A stretch of DNA of 64,000 bases from Clostridiales bacterium (GTDB lineage Bacteria > Bacillota > Clostridia > Saccharofermentanales > Saccharofermentanaceae). Within the stretch, counting starts at the first letter, position 1, and every line of letters begins with the position of its first letter. The stretch spans positions 42,995-106,994 of the forward strand of contig JAFZWA010000038.1 of NCBI GenBank assembly GCA_017617525.1, written 5' to 3'. Under the pieces are notes generated by a model. That model was not told the DNA's origin. It saw only the letters and a program-made list of their open reading frames with translations, and did no database searches. The position numbers and the translations under genes are program-made. This document shows positions 28,641 through 38,590 of this stretch, in pieces.

Positions 28641-29572
28641 TGGCGCTAAACCAAATCGTTGATACGTACATTACTTATTTCGACAAGGTCAAGTGGATCT
28701 TTGTCGGATGTCTTGTCGTCTTGCTGGTCATTTTGCTCGTTCATATCCTTGTTTCCGGAAAGAAGAGAAAGACTTCCGCATCTTCGGATGAGGGCGAAAA
28801 ATCCGTAAAAGCTCAGTACATGGATAACGGAAGATTCCGTATCGAGATCGGAAATGTCCAAGGAACAGGTGAAAGAGAAGAACAGCAGGACGCGTTTGCT
28901 TTTTCTCCCAGCTCGAAATGGAAGGACAAGGGATTCCTTGCCGTGCTTTGTGACGGAATGGGCGGACTTGATGCCGGTGCGGCGATCTCCAACAAACTCG
29001 TATCGGACATTATCGCCGAGTTCCCGTATTCTTTTGATAAGCTGAAGGACGGATGGATCCTTGACGCCCTGTCCAACGAGATCTTCCAAAACTATGCCGG
29101 CAGAGGCGGTACAACGCTCATCATTACATATCTGAAAGACGATAAGATGTGGTTTGCCTCTGTTGGAGACAGTGATCTTCTGCTTTTGCGTAACGGCAGG
29201 ATCTATGCGATGAATATCCGTCAGGAGTACGGGAACACGCTTTTGATGCGTGCCGCTGAAGGCGCTGTGTCCGTTGACCAGGCGCTTTTCAATTCGGATG
29301 CGGCTGCGCTGACTGAGTTTATGGGCGCAAAGCACACGAATCCGGATTATTCGATCGTTCCCTGGCAGGTCATGGATAATGACGTCTATTTGTTGTGTTC
29401 CGATGGTATCAGTGATACGCTTTCCTTTGAAGAAATCAGGGAAGCCATGACACATTCGCCTTCGGAGTGCGCGGAACTCCTTGAAAAAGCGATCATTCAG
29501 AAGAATAAGAGATATCAGGATAACTACACGGCAATCATCTTTGCTGTGCATAAAATAGGAGGTAATAGTTGA
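28634..29572 (+). CDS. Membrane-anchored PP2C-type Ser/Thr phosphatase
   Basis: A 312-residue metal-dependent phosphatase. One N-terminal membrane helix (about 20-40) is followed by a basic stretch and a cytoplasmic PP2C domain (about 65-310). The metal-binding residues are seen in EEQQDAF (Asp86), CDGMGG (from Asp107), SVGDSDLLLL, LCSDGISD and DNYTAIIF. It should reverse phosphorylation by the kinase of the same operon at the membrane. Two start codons (28634 and 28640) are possible; I kept the first, which overlaps the preceding stop. The gap to the next gene is 1 base. Confidence 0.9.
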   Translation: MVMALNQIVDTYITYFDKVKWIFVGCLVVLLVILLVHILVSGKKRKTSASSDEGEKSVKAQYMDNGRFRIEIGNVQGTGEREEQQDAFAFSPSSKWKDKGFLAVLCDGMGGLDAGAAISNKLVSDIIAEFPYSFDKLKDGWILDALSNEIFQNYAGRGGTTLIITYLKDDKMWFASVGDSDLLLLRNGRIYAMNIRQEYGNTLLMRAAEGAVSVDQALFNSDAAALTEFMGAKHTNPDYSIVPWQVMDNDVYLLCSDGISDTLSFEEIREAMTHSPSECAELLEKAIIQKNKRYQDNYTAIIFAVHKIGGNS

Positions 29573-29573
29573 T

Positions 29574-30929
29574 ATGAAGTGGGTAAGAAGAATCTTTATG
29601 TTCCTTCTCATTCTGGCTATCGCAGGATGCGGAGTGCTGGCATTCCTCAATTTTAAGGATTGGTCCGACGCAAAAGAGGAACTTGATGAAGTAAAGGCAG
29701 AGAAGTTTGAGGGTGAGGATTCTGTCGCAGGTTTTACAACCGAAGAGAATCAGAAATCCGTCGCGTTCATTCTTTGTATCGCTCCTGACAATACCGCGTA
29801 TGCTTGGGGTTCTTCCTATGCAGTAGGAGCAGATGTTGACGGAAAAGTCCAGTATCTTGTTACAAACGGTCACGTAGTTCAGCCGCACAAGGATATGGGA
29901 TATTCGATCAATGTTGTTTTCGAAGATGAAGAGATGGTAACTCCGGAAGTCGTTTTCTATGAGTTTGACGAACAACTGGATATGGCGATCCTGAAACTCC
30001 CTGAGCCGGTAAGCATGAGAAAGCCGGTTGTCATCCGTGATTCGGATACGGTAACTGCAGGTGAGAAGTGCGTAGCGATCGGCTATCCGGATAAGGCCGC
30101 GGAAGTTGACTCCAATTTCTCCGGTGATATTTCCAGCCAGTCTGTTAACTCCGGTGTCATTTCCAATACGAATGTAGTTCCTGCCGGTTCTTCTTATACA
30201 ACATTCCAGCATGACTCCTTTATCTCTCACGGTAACTCCGGCGGACCGCTTTTTGATAAGGACGGTTTCCTGATCGGTATGAATACACTCGGCCGTGAAG
30301 ATACAGACAGTGTTAACTACGCCATCGTTTCCAATTCCATTACGGATGTTCTTGATGAATATGACATCGACTATGTAGACAGCGAAGATTATCTCGATGA
30401 TATCGAAGGTGAACTGTCTGCTGCCAAGAAGAAGTTCGATAAGAAGCATGACGCCGAAGTTGCTGACGCGGAAGAAGAAGTAACAGAGGCCAGAAATAAG
30501 ATGCTGGTATTCGTTATCGCCGCTGCTGTTTGCGCGATCGCTCTCCTTATCCTCTTCATCGTCGGTAACAAGAAGGTCGTAATGGTCGGTGAGCAGGATG
30601 ACGGAAAGAAGTCCTACCTTATCTGCACAAAGGGTATTTTCGCAGGTCAGACATTCGAGATCGCAGATAACACGATGACGATCGGCCGCGATAAGAATTC
30701 CTGCACATTCGTATTCCCGGAAGAAACCCCGGGTATCAGCTCGAACCACTGCTCCGTATACTTCGATGTAAGAACGAAGACATTCGTTCTCACAGATAAC
30801 GGATCTACATACGGAACATACCTCAGTAACGGAAGAAAGCTTACAAAGGGCGTACCTGAGAAGCTCGCTCCCGGATCGACATTTGCCCTTGCTGATAAAG
30901 CAAATGAATTTATGGTAGACAGAAAGTAA
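29574..30929 (+). CDS. Transmembrane trypsin-like serine protease with cytoplasmic FHA domain
   Basis: The 451-residue product has a signal anchor (about 6-26), an extracellular chymotrypsin-fold domain of the S1C type (about 50-270) with triad His100 (TNGH), Asp136 (QLDMAIL) and Ser222 (GNSGGP), and a charged coiled coil (about 278-305). A second membrane helix (about 307-328) and a C-terminal FHA domain (about 345-451; MTIGRDKN, SSNHCSVYF, DNGSTYGTYLSNG) follow. No PDZ domain is present. The topology places the protease outside and the phosphothreonine reader inside. This implies that an internal phosphorylation state recruits or controls an outer protease. The ribosome binding site is AGGAGG. 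Confidence 0.9.
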   Translation: MKWVRRIFMFLLILAIAGCGVLAFLNFKDWSDAKEELDEVKAEKFEGEDSVAGFTTEENQKSVAFILCIAPDNTAYAWGSSYAVGADVDGKVQYLVTNGHVVQPHKDMGYSINVVFEDEEMVTPEVVFYEFDEQLDMAILKLPEPVSMRKPVVIRDSDTVTAGEKCVAIGYPDKAAEVDSNFSGDISSQSVNSGVISNTNVVPAGSSYTTFQHDSFISHGNSGGPLFDKDGFLIGMNTLGREDTDSVNYAIVSNSITDVLDEYDIDYVDSEDYLDDIEGELSAAKKKFDKKHDAEVADAEEEVTEARNKMLVFVIAAAVCAIALLILFIVGNKKVVMVGEQDDGKKSYLICTKGIFAGQTFEIADNTMTIGRDKNSCTFVFPEETPGISSNHCSVYFDVRTKTFVLTDNGSTYGTYLSNGRKLTKGVPEKLAPGSTFALADKANEFMVDRK

Positions 30930-30930
30930 G

Positions 30931-31638
30931 ATGGATCATTATTCGTACACAAACGTCGGCGGACACGAGCCGAACTGCGATTGCGCACAGGTCATTGAGC
31001 ACGATGATCAGGTTTTGATCGTCCTTTGCGATGGTCTTAACGGAATGCCGAGCGGTGACCAGGCGGCGAAGATCATATCAGACACGGCTATGGCGGCCTT
31101 TCTCCAAGGAGAGGGGCCTGCTGCCGTCTGTGTGACAGCCAATAAGAAATTCCGCGAGATGCAGTTCGATAACGTGGATTTTCGACGCGCAGGTGCTACG
31201 ATCTGTGCCGTCCGCATCCGTGACGGAAAATGCGAGTGGGCCAATGTTGGCGATTCGCATATTTATCATTTCTCAAACGGAGCTCTGGCGCACCATTCCG
31301 TGGACGATACTCCGACTTACCGTTCCTTTGAGCGCGGTGAGATCGACTATGAGGCGATCCGCGAACAGGAAGACCGCACGGGGATGACGATCTGTGTCGG
31401 TCAAAAAGAAGAAATCGTCCCGCACGAAGAGTCTTTCGACATCGCAAAAGGCGACGGCGTTCTTGTTTGCTCTGACGGTTTGTGGGAATATGTGTATGAG
31501 ACGGAAATGCTCATCGATCTTCACAAGTCCTTTACTCCGAAGGACTGGGCAGAGAAGATGATCCTTCGCGCGACACAAAGAAGTCATCTGAAAGGTGACA
31601 ATTTGACTTTGGTTACTTACATTAAACAGGCAGGTTGA
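30931..31638 (+). CDS. Soluble PP2C-type Ser/Thr phosphatase
   Basis: A 235-residue cytoplasmic phosphatase without membrane segment. Metal-site motifs are LCDGLNGMPSG (DGLNG in place of the usual DGMGG), NVGDSHIYHF, VCSDGLWEYV and GDNLTLVTY. It is shorter than, and clearly divergent from, the anchored PP2C two genes upstream, so the operon has two phosphatases with different locations. It starts 1 base after the protease-FHA gene, without a clear ribosome binding site, and probably depends on translational coupling. Confidence 0.88.
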   Translation: MDHYSYTNVGGHEPNCDCAQVIEHDDQVLIVLCDGLNGMPSGDQAAKIISDTAMAAFLQGEGPAAVCVTANKKFREMQFDNVDFRRAGATICAVRIRDGKCEWANVGDSHIYHFSNGALAHHSVDDTPTYRSFERGEIDYEAIREQEDRTGMTICVGQKEEIVPHEESFDIAKGDGVLVCSDGLWEYVYETEMLIDLHKSFTPKDWAEKMILRATQRSHLKGDNLTLVTYIKQAG

Positions 31639-31642
31639 AGGC

Positions 31643-34051
31643 ATGGATACGAGTAAGCTTTGTTTTGGATGTTTTAATGAACACGACGGTTCAGGTGCCT
31701 GCCCGCGCTGCGGATATGACCTGTCTAAGGCCAAACACCCGTTTGTTGCTCTTCCGATCGGAACGATCCTGAACGGAAGATATCTGACGGGTAAGGTTCT
31801 GGGTGTCGGCGGTTTCGGTGTCACTTATCTGGCTTTTGATATGACATTGGAGATCAACGTCGCGATCAAGGAGTATCTCCCTTCAGGTATCGCACTTCGT
31901 GATTCTGACCGTTATACCATGACAGTAAGTTCGCCTGAAGAACAGACGAAATTCAATACTGGCGCGACCAAGTTCCTTGATGAAGCGCGCCTTCTCGCAA
32001 AACTCAGAGATGTCCCGAATATCGTAACTGTTCAGGACTATTTCCGTGAGAACAATACGGCTTACTTTGTAATGGAGTATATCGAAGGTGTCGACCTGAT
32101 GAAGTACGCGCAGTCAAAGGGCGGAAAGCTTCCGTTCCAGGAAGCACTCTATCTTTTGCTTCCGGTCATTGACTCTCTTGCACATGTACACGCGCATAAT
32201 CTTCTGCATCGTGATATCAGCCCGGACAACATCGTTGTCATGAAAAACGGAAGCACCAGACTTTTGGACTTTGGTGCGGCACGTCTTGCCGTTGATACCG
32301 AGAAGAGTAAGTCCATTATCTTAAAGCATGGTTTTGCTCCGGAAGAACAATACAGAAAACACGGAAATCAGGGCCCGTGGTCGGATGAGTACGCTCTCGC
32401 GGCAACAATGTATCTGATCATTACGGGCGTCATGCCGCCGGACGCGATCGAGCGTGTTCATGAAGATACACTCGTTCCTCCGATCCAGCTTGGCGTTGAT
32501 ATGCCTCAGTATGCTAATGATGCCTTGATGAAAGCACTTTCCGTCAATGCATCCGGCCGTTACCCGGATATGTCTTCTTTCTCTGAAGCTCTTACGGGAG
32601 GAACGGGAGCAGTACCTGTTCGATCCGCGGCATACGCGGCTTCAACATATGCTCAGCCGGCTTCTTCTTCGACAGAAGCGCTGCCGACCGCCGGAAATTC
32701 TTTTCAGGACGGTCAGATGGTCGAAGGTCGCACGGTCGCGATGGATCAGACACCGTCCGAATCTCCGAATGCCGCACAGAAAGTGCTTTCACCGTCGATC
32801 CTTGCTGATCCGAATAATCTTGGTCAGCAGACGTCGTCCGTACAGCAGACAGGAAATGCCGTTGCTGCGCCGAAGACACCGAAGAAGAGTATCTGGAAGC
32901 GTCCATTACCCTACGTGATTGCAGGTATCGTTGCACTTGCGGGTATCGGTACGGCTGTCGGCGTGTACATTTCCCAGAATTATGAATTCGGTACCGTTAC
33001 CACAGCGAAGAAGACAACGAGAAAGACTCGTCAGACGGAAAAGGATCCGACACCGACACCGAGACCGTCGATTCCGGATCCTGTCGTTACCACAGGAACA
33101 GATGTGAATGTGTACACGGATAATGTCCGTAAGTTTTCGCTCTCTGCGTCTACAGATTATGCTTTTAAAAACAGTAACGGTCTCTTTACCCTGACTCGTT
33201 CTGATGACTCTTGTGTTGTCTACACAGATGTGCTCGAAGGAATCGACGGCATGAGGATCGATACTCTTTCGGATTTTAACGCGCAGAGTGAAGAAGTCCT
33301 GAATTATTATGTTTCGGATGTTCTCGGATATGAAGACCTTGTTATGACGCCGGACTACTTCTATGTGCATACATTAAACGGAAACACGGCATTCGAGTAC
33401 AGCGGAAACGCATACAAAGACGGGCAGAACAGAGATATTACCTTCCTTGTATATGAACGTAAGGAGCAGCCGGGAATCTTTTTGACATGTGGATTCATTC
33501 CGGCTGATGAGTACGGAATGTATGACTCGAATGATGTTGACTCCGTATGCAATATCATGATCACATTGGCTGAACAGTCTGAAAAACAGACAGATTACGT
33601 ATACTATGAAAGTGATGACATGCCGGTGTTCGTTTACAGAACATCTGATGTGCAGAACGTTTCCGCGGGTACGATCGGAAATGATATCCCGACGTTGGAG
33701 CTTGCGTTGAATAACGTTACTGATCCGGATTCAAGACTCTTTATTATTTCGCTCGGAAATCTGGATTCGATCTCGACTGCATGCACGGCGACTGAACAGG
33801 CGCTGGCTTCACAGTATAAGTTCGGCGGGTATACTTCGATGACTCCGACCATGAGAACGAACACTGAAGTCAGGATCAGAGACTACACGCTTACCAAGAT
33901 CGAAGATGAATCGAAGACCATGGATTGTACGGCTTGCGTGATCAATCTGAACGGAGAATACTATTCTGTGATCGCGACCTGCTGTAACCAGGACGATCTT
34001 GAGAACGTGACTCTTGATTTTACATTGCTTGTAAAAACAATGGTCGAGTGA
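31643..34051 (+). CDS. Transmembrane Ser/Thr protein kinase with zinc ribbon and unknown ectodomain
   Basis: An 802-residue Hanks-type kinase. An N-terminal zinc ribbon (Cys7, Cys10, Cys20, Cys23) precedes the kinase domain (about 45-310) with glycine loop GVGGFG (54-59), Lys76, HRD at 189-191 and DFG at 209-211. The catalytic loop reads HRDISPDN, with Ser in place of the usual Lys. A linker (about 310-420) carries a T-V-A-M motif at Thr364 like those in the FHA protein. One membrane helix spans about 423-444. The ectodomain (about 480-802) has no PASTA repeats and matches no family I know. The stop codon abuts that of tgt on the other strand. Confidence 0.92.
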   Translation: MDTSKLCFGCFNEHDGSGACPRCGYDLSKAKHPFVALPIGTILNGRYLTGKVLGVGGFGVTYLAFDMTLEINVAIKEYLPSGIALRDSDRYTMTVSSPEEQTKFNTGATKFLDEARLLAKLRDVPNIVTVQDYFRENNTAYFVMEYIEGVDLMKYAQSKGGKLPFQEALYLLLPVIDSLAHVHAHNLLHRDISPDNIVVMKNGSTRLLDFGAARLAVDTEKSKSIILKHGFAPEEQYRKHGNQGPWSDEYALAATMYLIITGVMPPDAIERVHEDTLVPPIQLGVDMPQYANDALMKALSVNASGRYPDMSSFSEALTGGTGAVPVRSAAYAASTYAQPASSSTEALPTAGNSFQDGQMVEGRTVAMDQTPSESPNAAQKVLSPSILADPNNLGQQTSSVQQTGNAVAAPKTPKKSIWKRPLPYVIAGIVALAGIGTAVGVYISQNYEFGTVTTAKKTTRKTRQTEKDPTPTPRPSIPDPVVTTGTDVNVYTDNVRKFSLSASTDYAFKNSNGLFTLTRSDDSCVVYTDVLEGIDGMRIDTLSDFNAQSEEVLNYYVSDVLGYEDLVMTPDYFYVHTLNGNTAFEYSGNAYKDGQNRDITFLVYERKEQPGIFLTCGFIPADEYGMYDSNDVDSVCNIMITLAEQSEKQTDYVYYESDDMPVFVYRTSDVQNVSAGTIGNDIPTLELALNNVTDPDSRLFIISLGNLDSISTACTATEQALASQYKFGGYTSMTPTMRTNTEVRIRDYTLTKIEDESKTMDCTACVINLNGEYYSVIATCCNQDDLENVTLDFTLLVKTMVE

Positions 34052-36240
<2,189 letters not shown>

Positions 36241-36261
36241 AGCCTCATATTATAAATGCAA

Positions 36262-36291
36262 TTGACGTTGATGTATAGTAGGTGGTATCAT
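36262..36291 (+). promoter_or_regulatory. Putative promoter of dapA-dapB
   Basis: TTGACG at 36262-36267 and TATCAT at 36286-36291 with an 18-base spacer. No lysine riboswitch fold is recognised in the roughly 70-base leader. Confidence 0.5.
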
Positions 36292-36364
36292 TTTATGAGG
36301 TTTTCCGTGTTGTCAAAAACGCCGAAAAACCGTTGAAATCTCAAAAGAAATGGAGGCATGAGTT

Positions 36365-37255
36365 ATGAAGAAGCCCGTTTTTGTCGGTTCCGCGGTAGCG
36401 CTGATCACACCCTTTAACGAAGGAGGTGTGGACACCAAAAAACTGAAGGCTCTTATTGACTTCCATTTAGCACATAAGACAGACGCGATCTTAGTAGCCG
36501 CCACAACAGGTGAAGCTGCTACGATGCCGGATGAAGAGCACCTTGCTACGATCCGTACGGTCGTTGAATATGTAGATGGCCGTGTTCCGGTTATTGCAGG
36601 TACGGGCAGTAACGATACCGCTCATGGTATCAAGCTCGCCAAGGAAGCAACAGCCATCGGTGCCGATGCTCTTCTGACCGTTACACCTTATTACAACAAG
36701 ACATCCCAGGAAGGTATCTATCGTCATTTCAAGGCTACAGCCGAAGCGACACATCTTCCGATCATCGTTTATAACGTTCCGTCCAGAACAAATCTCAACA
36801 TCGCTCCTGCGACGTATAAGAGACTTTCCGAGATCGAGAACATCATCGGTGTCAAGGAATGCAATATGAATCAGGTTCCGGAGACAGTCAATCTCTGTGG
36901 CGATGACCTGATCCTCTATTCTGGTGAGGACGGACTTGTTGTTCCGCTTCTTTCCATGGGCGGTAAGGGCGTTATCTCCGTAGCGGCTCACGTAGTTCCG
37001 GAAACCATGCACGATATGGTCATGGCTTTCCTCAATGGCGATGTAGCAGGTGCCGCTAAGATGCAGGCGGTTATTATTCCGCTTGTAAAAGCACTGTTCT
37101 CGGACGTTAACCCGATCCCGGTCAAGGAAGCGCTGAACATCCTCGGTTGGGATATCGGTTCCTGCCGTATGCCGCTTTGCGATATGAGCGAAGACGGTAA
37201 GGCGAAGCTCGCGGAAGTCCTGAAGCAGTACGATCTTTCCTTCCACAAGGCTTGA
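36365..37255 (+). CDS. dapA: 4-hydroxy-tetrahydrodipicolinate synthase
   Basis: Condenses pyruvate with aspartate semialdehyde, the first committed step of lysine and diaminopimelate synthesis. 296 residues. TTGEAATMPDEEH, the catalytic tyrosine in TPYYNKTSQEGIYRHF, VYNVPSRTN and the Schiff-base lysine in IIGVKECN are present. It lies 33 bases before dapB in an operon. Aspartate kinase, which supplies the pathway, lies on the minus strand at 48339. Confidence 0.96.
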   Translation: MKKPVFVGSAVALITPFNEGGVDTKKLKALIDFHLAHKTDAILVAATTGEAATMPDEEHLATIRTVVEYVDGRVPVIAGTGSNDTAHGIKLAKEATAIGADALLTVTPYYNKTSQEGIYRHFKATAEATHLPIIVYNVPSRTNLNIAPATYKRLSEIENIIGVKECNMNQVPETVNLCGDDLILYSGEDGLVVPLLSMGGKGVISVAAHVVPETMHDMVMAFLNGDVAGAAKMQAVIIPLVKALFSDVNPIPVKEALNILGWDIGSCRMPLCDMSEDGKAKLAEVLKQYDLSFHKA

Positions 37256-37288
37256 TCGGTCCCTTATCTTCAAGAAAGAGAGAAAACT

Positions 37289-38053
37289 ATGTCACAAACA
37301 AGAATTTTCTTAAGCGGCTGCATGGGCCGCATGGGCCGTGTCATTACCGACATGTGCGCTGAATATGATGACGTCGTGATCGTTGCCGGTTCCGATGTTG
37401 TCGCGAATCCGAACTCCGCGTTCCCGATCTATTCCGATCCTATGGAGTGCAAGGAAGAGTTCGATGTTATCATCGATTTTTCCCACGTTAGTGCTTTTGC
37501 CAAGATCACGGAGCTTGCGGAAACAAAGCAGAAGCCGATCGTTATGTGCACGACCGGTCTTTCCGATGAGCAGAAGACCGCTCTGAAAGCACTGTCTGAG
37601 AAAGTCGGTGTTTTCTATTCCGGTAACATGTCTCTCGGTATCAATGTGCTGATCAATCTTGTAAAGAAGGCAGCTGCTCAGCTTTATCCGGATTTCGATA
37701 TCGAGCTTGTTGAAGAACATCACAACAAGAAGCTCGATGCTCCGTCCGGTACGGCTCTGATGATCGCGGATGCCATGAACGATACTTTGGACAATCAGCT
37801 CGAGTACGTTTACGAGCGTCAGTCCAAGCGTCAGCAGCGCGAGAAGAAGGAACTGGGTATCCATTCCATCCGTGGCGGAAATATTGTCGGAGAGCATAAG
37901 GTCATGTTCATCGGCGGTGAAGAGATCGTAACGGTCGCTCACAGCGCGCAGACGAGAAGCGTTTTCGCCAGAGGCGCCGTACGTGCCGCGAAGTATATGC
38001 TTGGTAAAGAACCGGGCATGTACGACATGCAGAAAATGATCGGTGACGATTAA
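37289..38053 (+). CDS. dapB: 4-hydroxy-tetrahydrodipicolinate reductase
   Basis: The second step of the diaminopimelate branch, an NAD(P)H-dependent reductase of 254 residues. The nucleotide-binding start is RIFLSGCMGRMGRVI. DVIIDFSHVSA, the VEEHHNKKLDAPSGTALM active-site signature and the SIRGGNIVGEHKVMF segment are all intact. A cytoplasmic homotetramer in known relatives. Confidence 0.96.
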   Translation: MSQTRIFLSGCMGRMGRVITDMCAEYDDVVIVAGSDVVANPNSAFPIYSDPMECKEEFDVIIDFSHVSAFAKITELAETKQKPIVMCTTGLSDEQKTALKALSEKVGVFYSGNMSLGINVLINLVKKAAAQLYPDFDIELVEEHHNKKLDAPSGTALMIADAMNDTLDNQLEYVYERQSKRQQREKKELGIHSIRGGNIVGEHKVMFIGGEEIVTVAHSAQTRSVFARGAVRAAKYMLGKEPGMYDMQKMIGDD

Positions 38054-38095
38054 TCGAAACATATATACAGGAAACAGAAACGGGAGGAATAATAC

Positions 38096-38572
38096 ATGTT
38101 TCATTTTGCTTTAGATGCCGCAACAACTGATGCTAATCAGGCTGGTGGTGCCAATCCGTTGATCATGGTCGCGATCTTCGCGTTCTTTATCATCATCTGG
38201 TACTTCCTTGCTTTGCGTCCGCAGAGAAAGAAGGAGAAAGAACTTAAGGCGAAGATCGAGAAGATGCGCGTTGGTGATCAGGTCATCACGATCGGCGGTC
38301 TCGTCGGTAAGGTAGCTAACATCCGTGATGATGAGGTCACGATCATGACTTCCGCAGCCAACACACTTGTTACTTTCAAGAAGAATGCCGTTAACACGAT
38401 CATTTCTCGTGACGCGAAGGCAGCTGAAAAGGCTGCAACAAAGGATTCTTCCGAAGAAAAGAAGTCTGATAAGATCGTTCTGAAGAAGAAGGAGAAAGAA
38501 GCTTCTTCTGATACAGAGAAGGTTGAGGCTTCTGAAGAAACAGCATCTGATCTCGGAGAAATCAAAGAGTAA
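38096..38572 (+). CDS. yajC: Preprotein translocase subunit YajC
   Basis: A small accessory of the Sec translocon (SecDF-YajC). The 158-residue product has a single membrane helix (about 20-40; IMVAIFAFFIIIWYFLALRPQRKKEKE) and the conserved IEKMRVGDQVITIGGLVGKV domain. The C-terminal 50 residues are an unusually long charged tail, so the protein is longer than the usual 90-110. It sits between dapB and dnaG rather than beside queA-tgt, its common neighbour. The ribosome binding site is GGGAGG. Confidence 0.92.
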   Translation: MFHFALDAATTDANQAGGANPLIMVAIFAFFIIIWYFLALRPQRKKEKELKAKIEKMRVGDQVITIGGLVGKVANIRDDEVTIMTSAANTLVTFKKNAVNTIISRDAKAAEKAATKDSSEEKKSDKIVLKKKEKEASSDTEKVEASEETASDLGEIKE

Positions 38573-38590
38573 TCAAAAAGGACAGAAATA

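Noticed and set aside
36292..36364. Lysine riboswitch before dapA
   Set aside because: The leader is too short and no multi-helix junction can be drawn.
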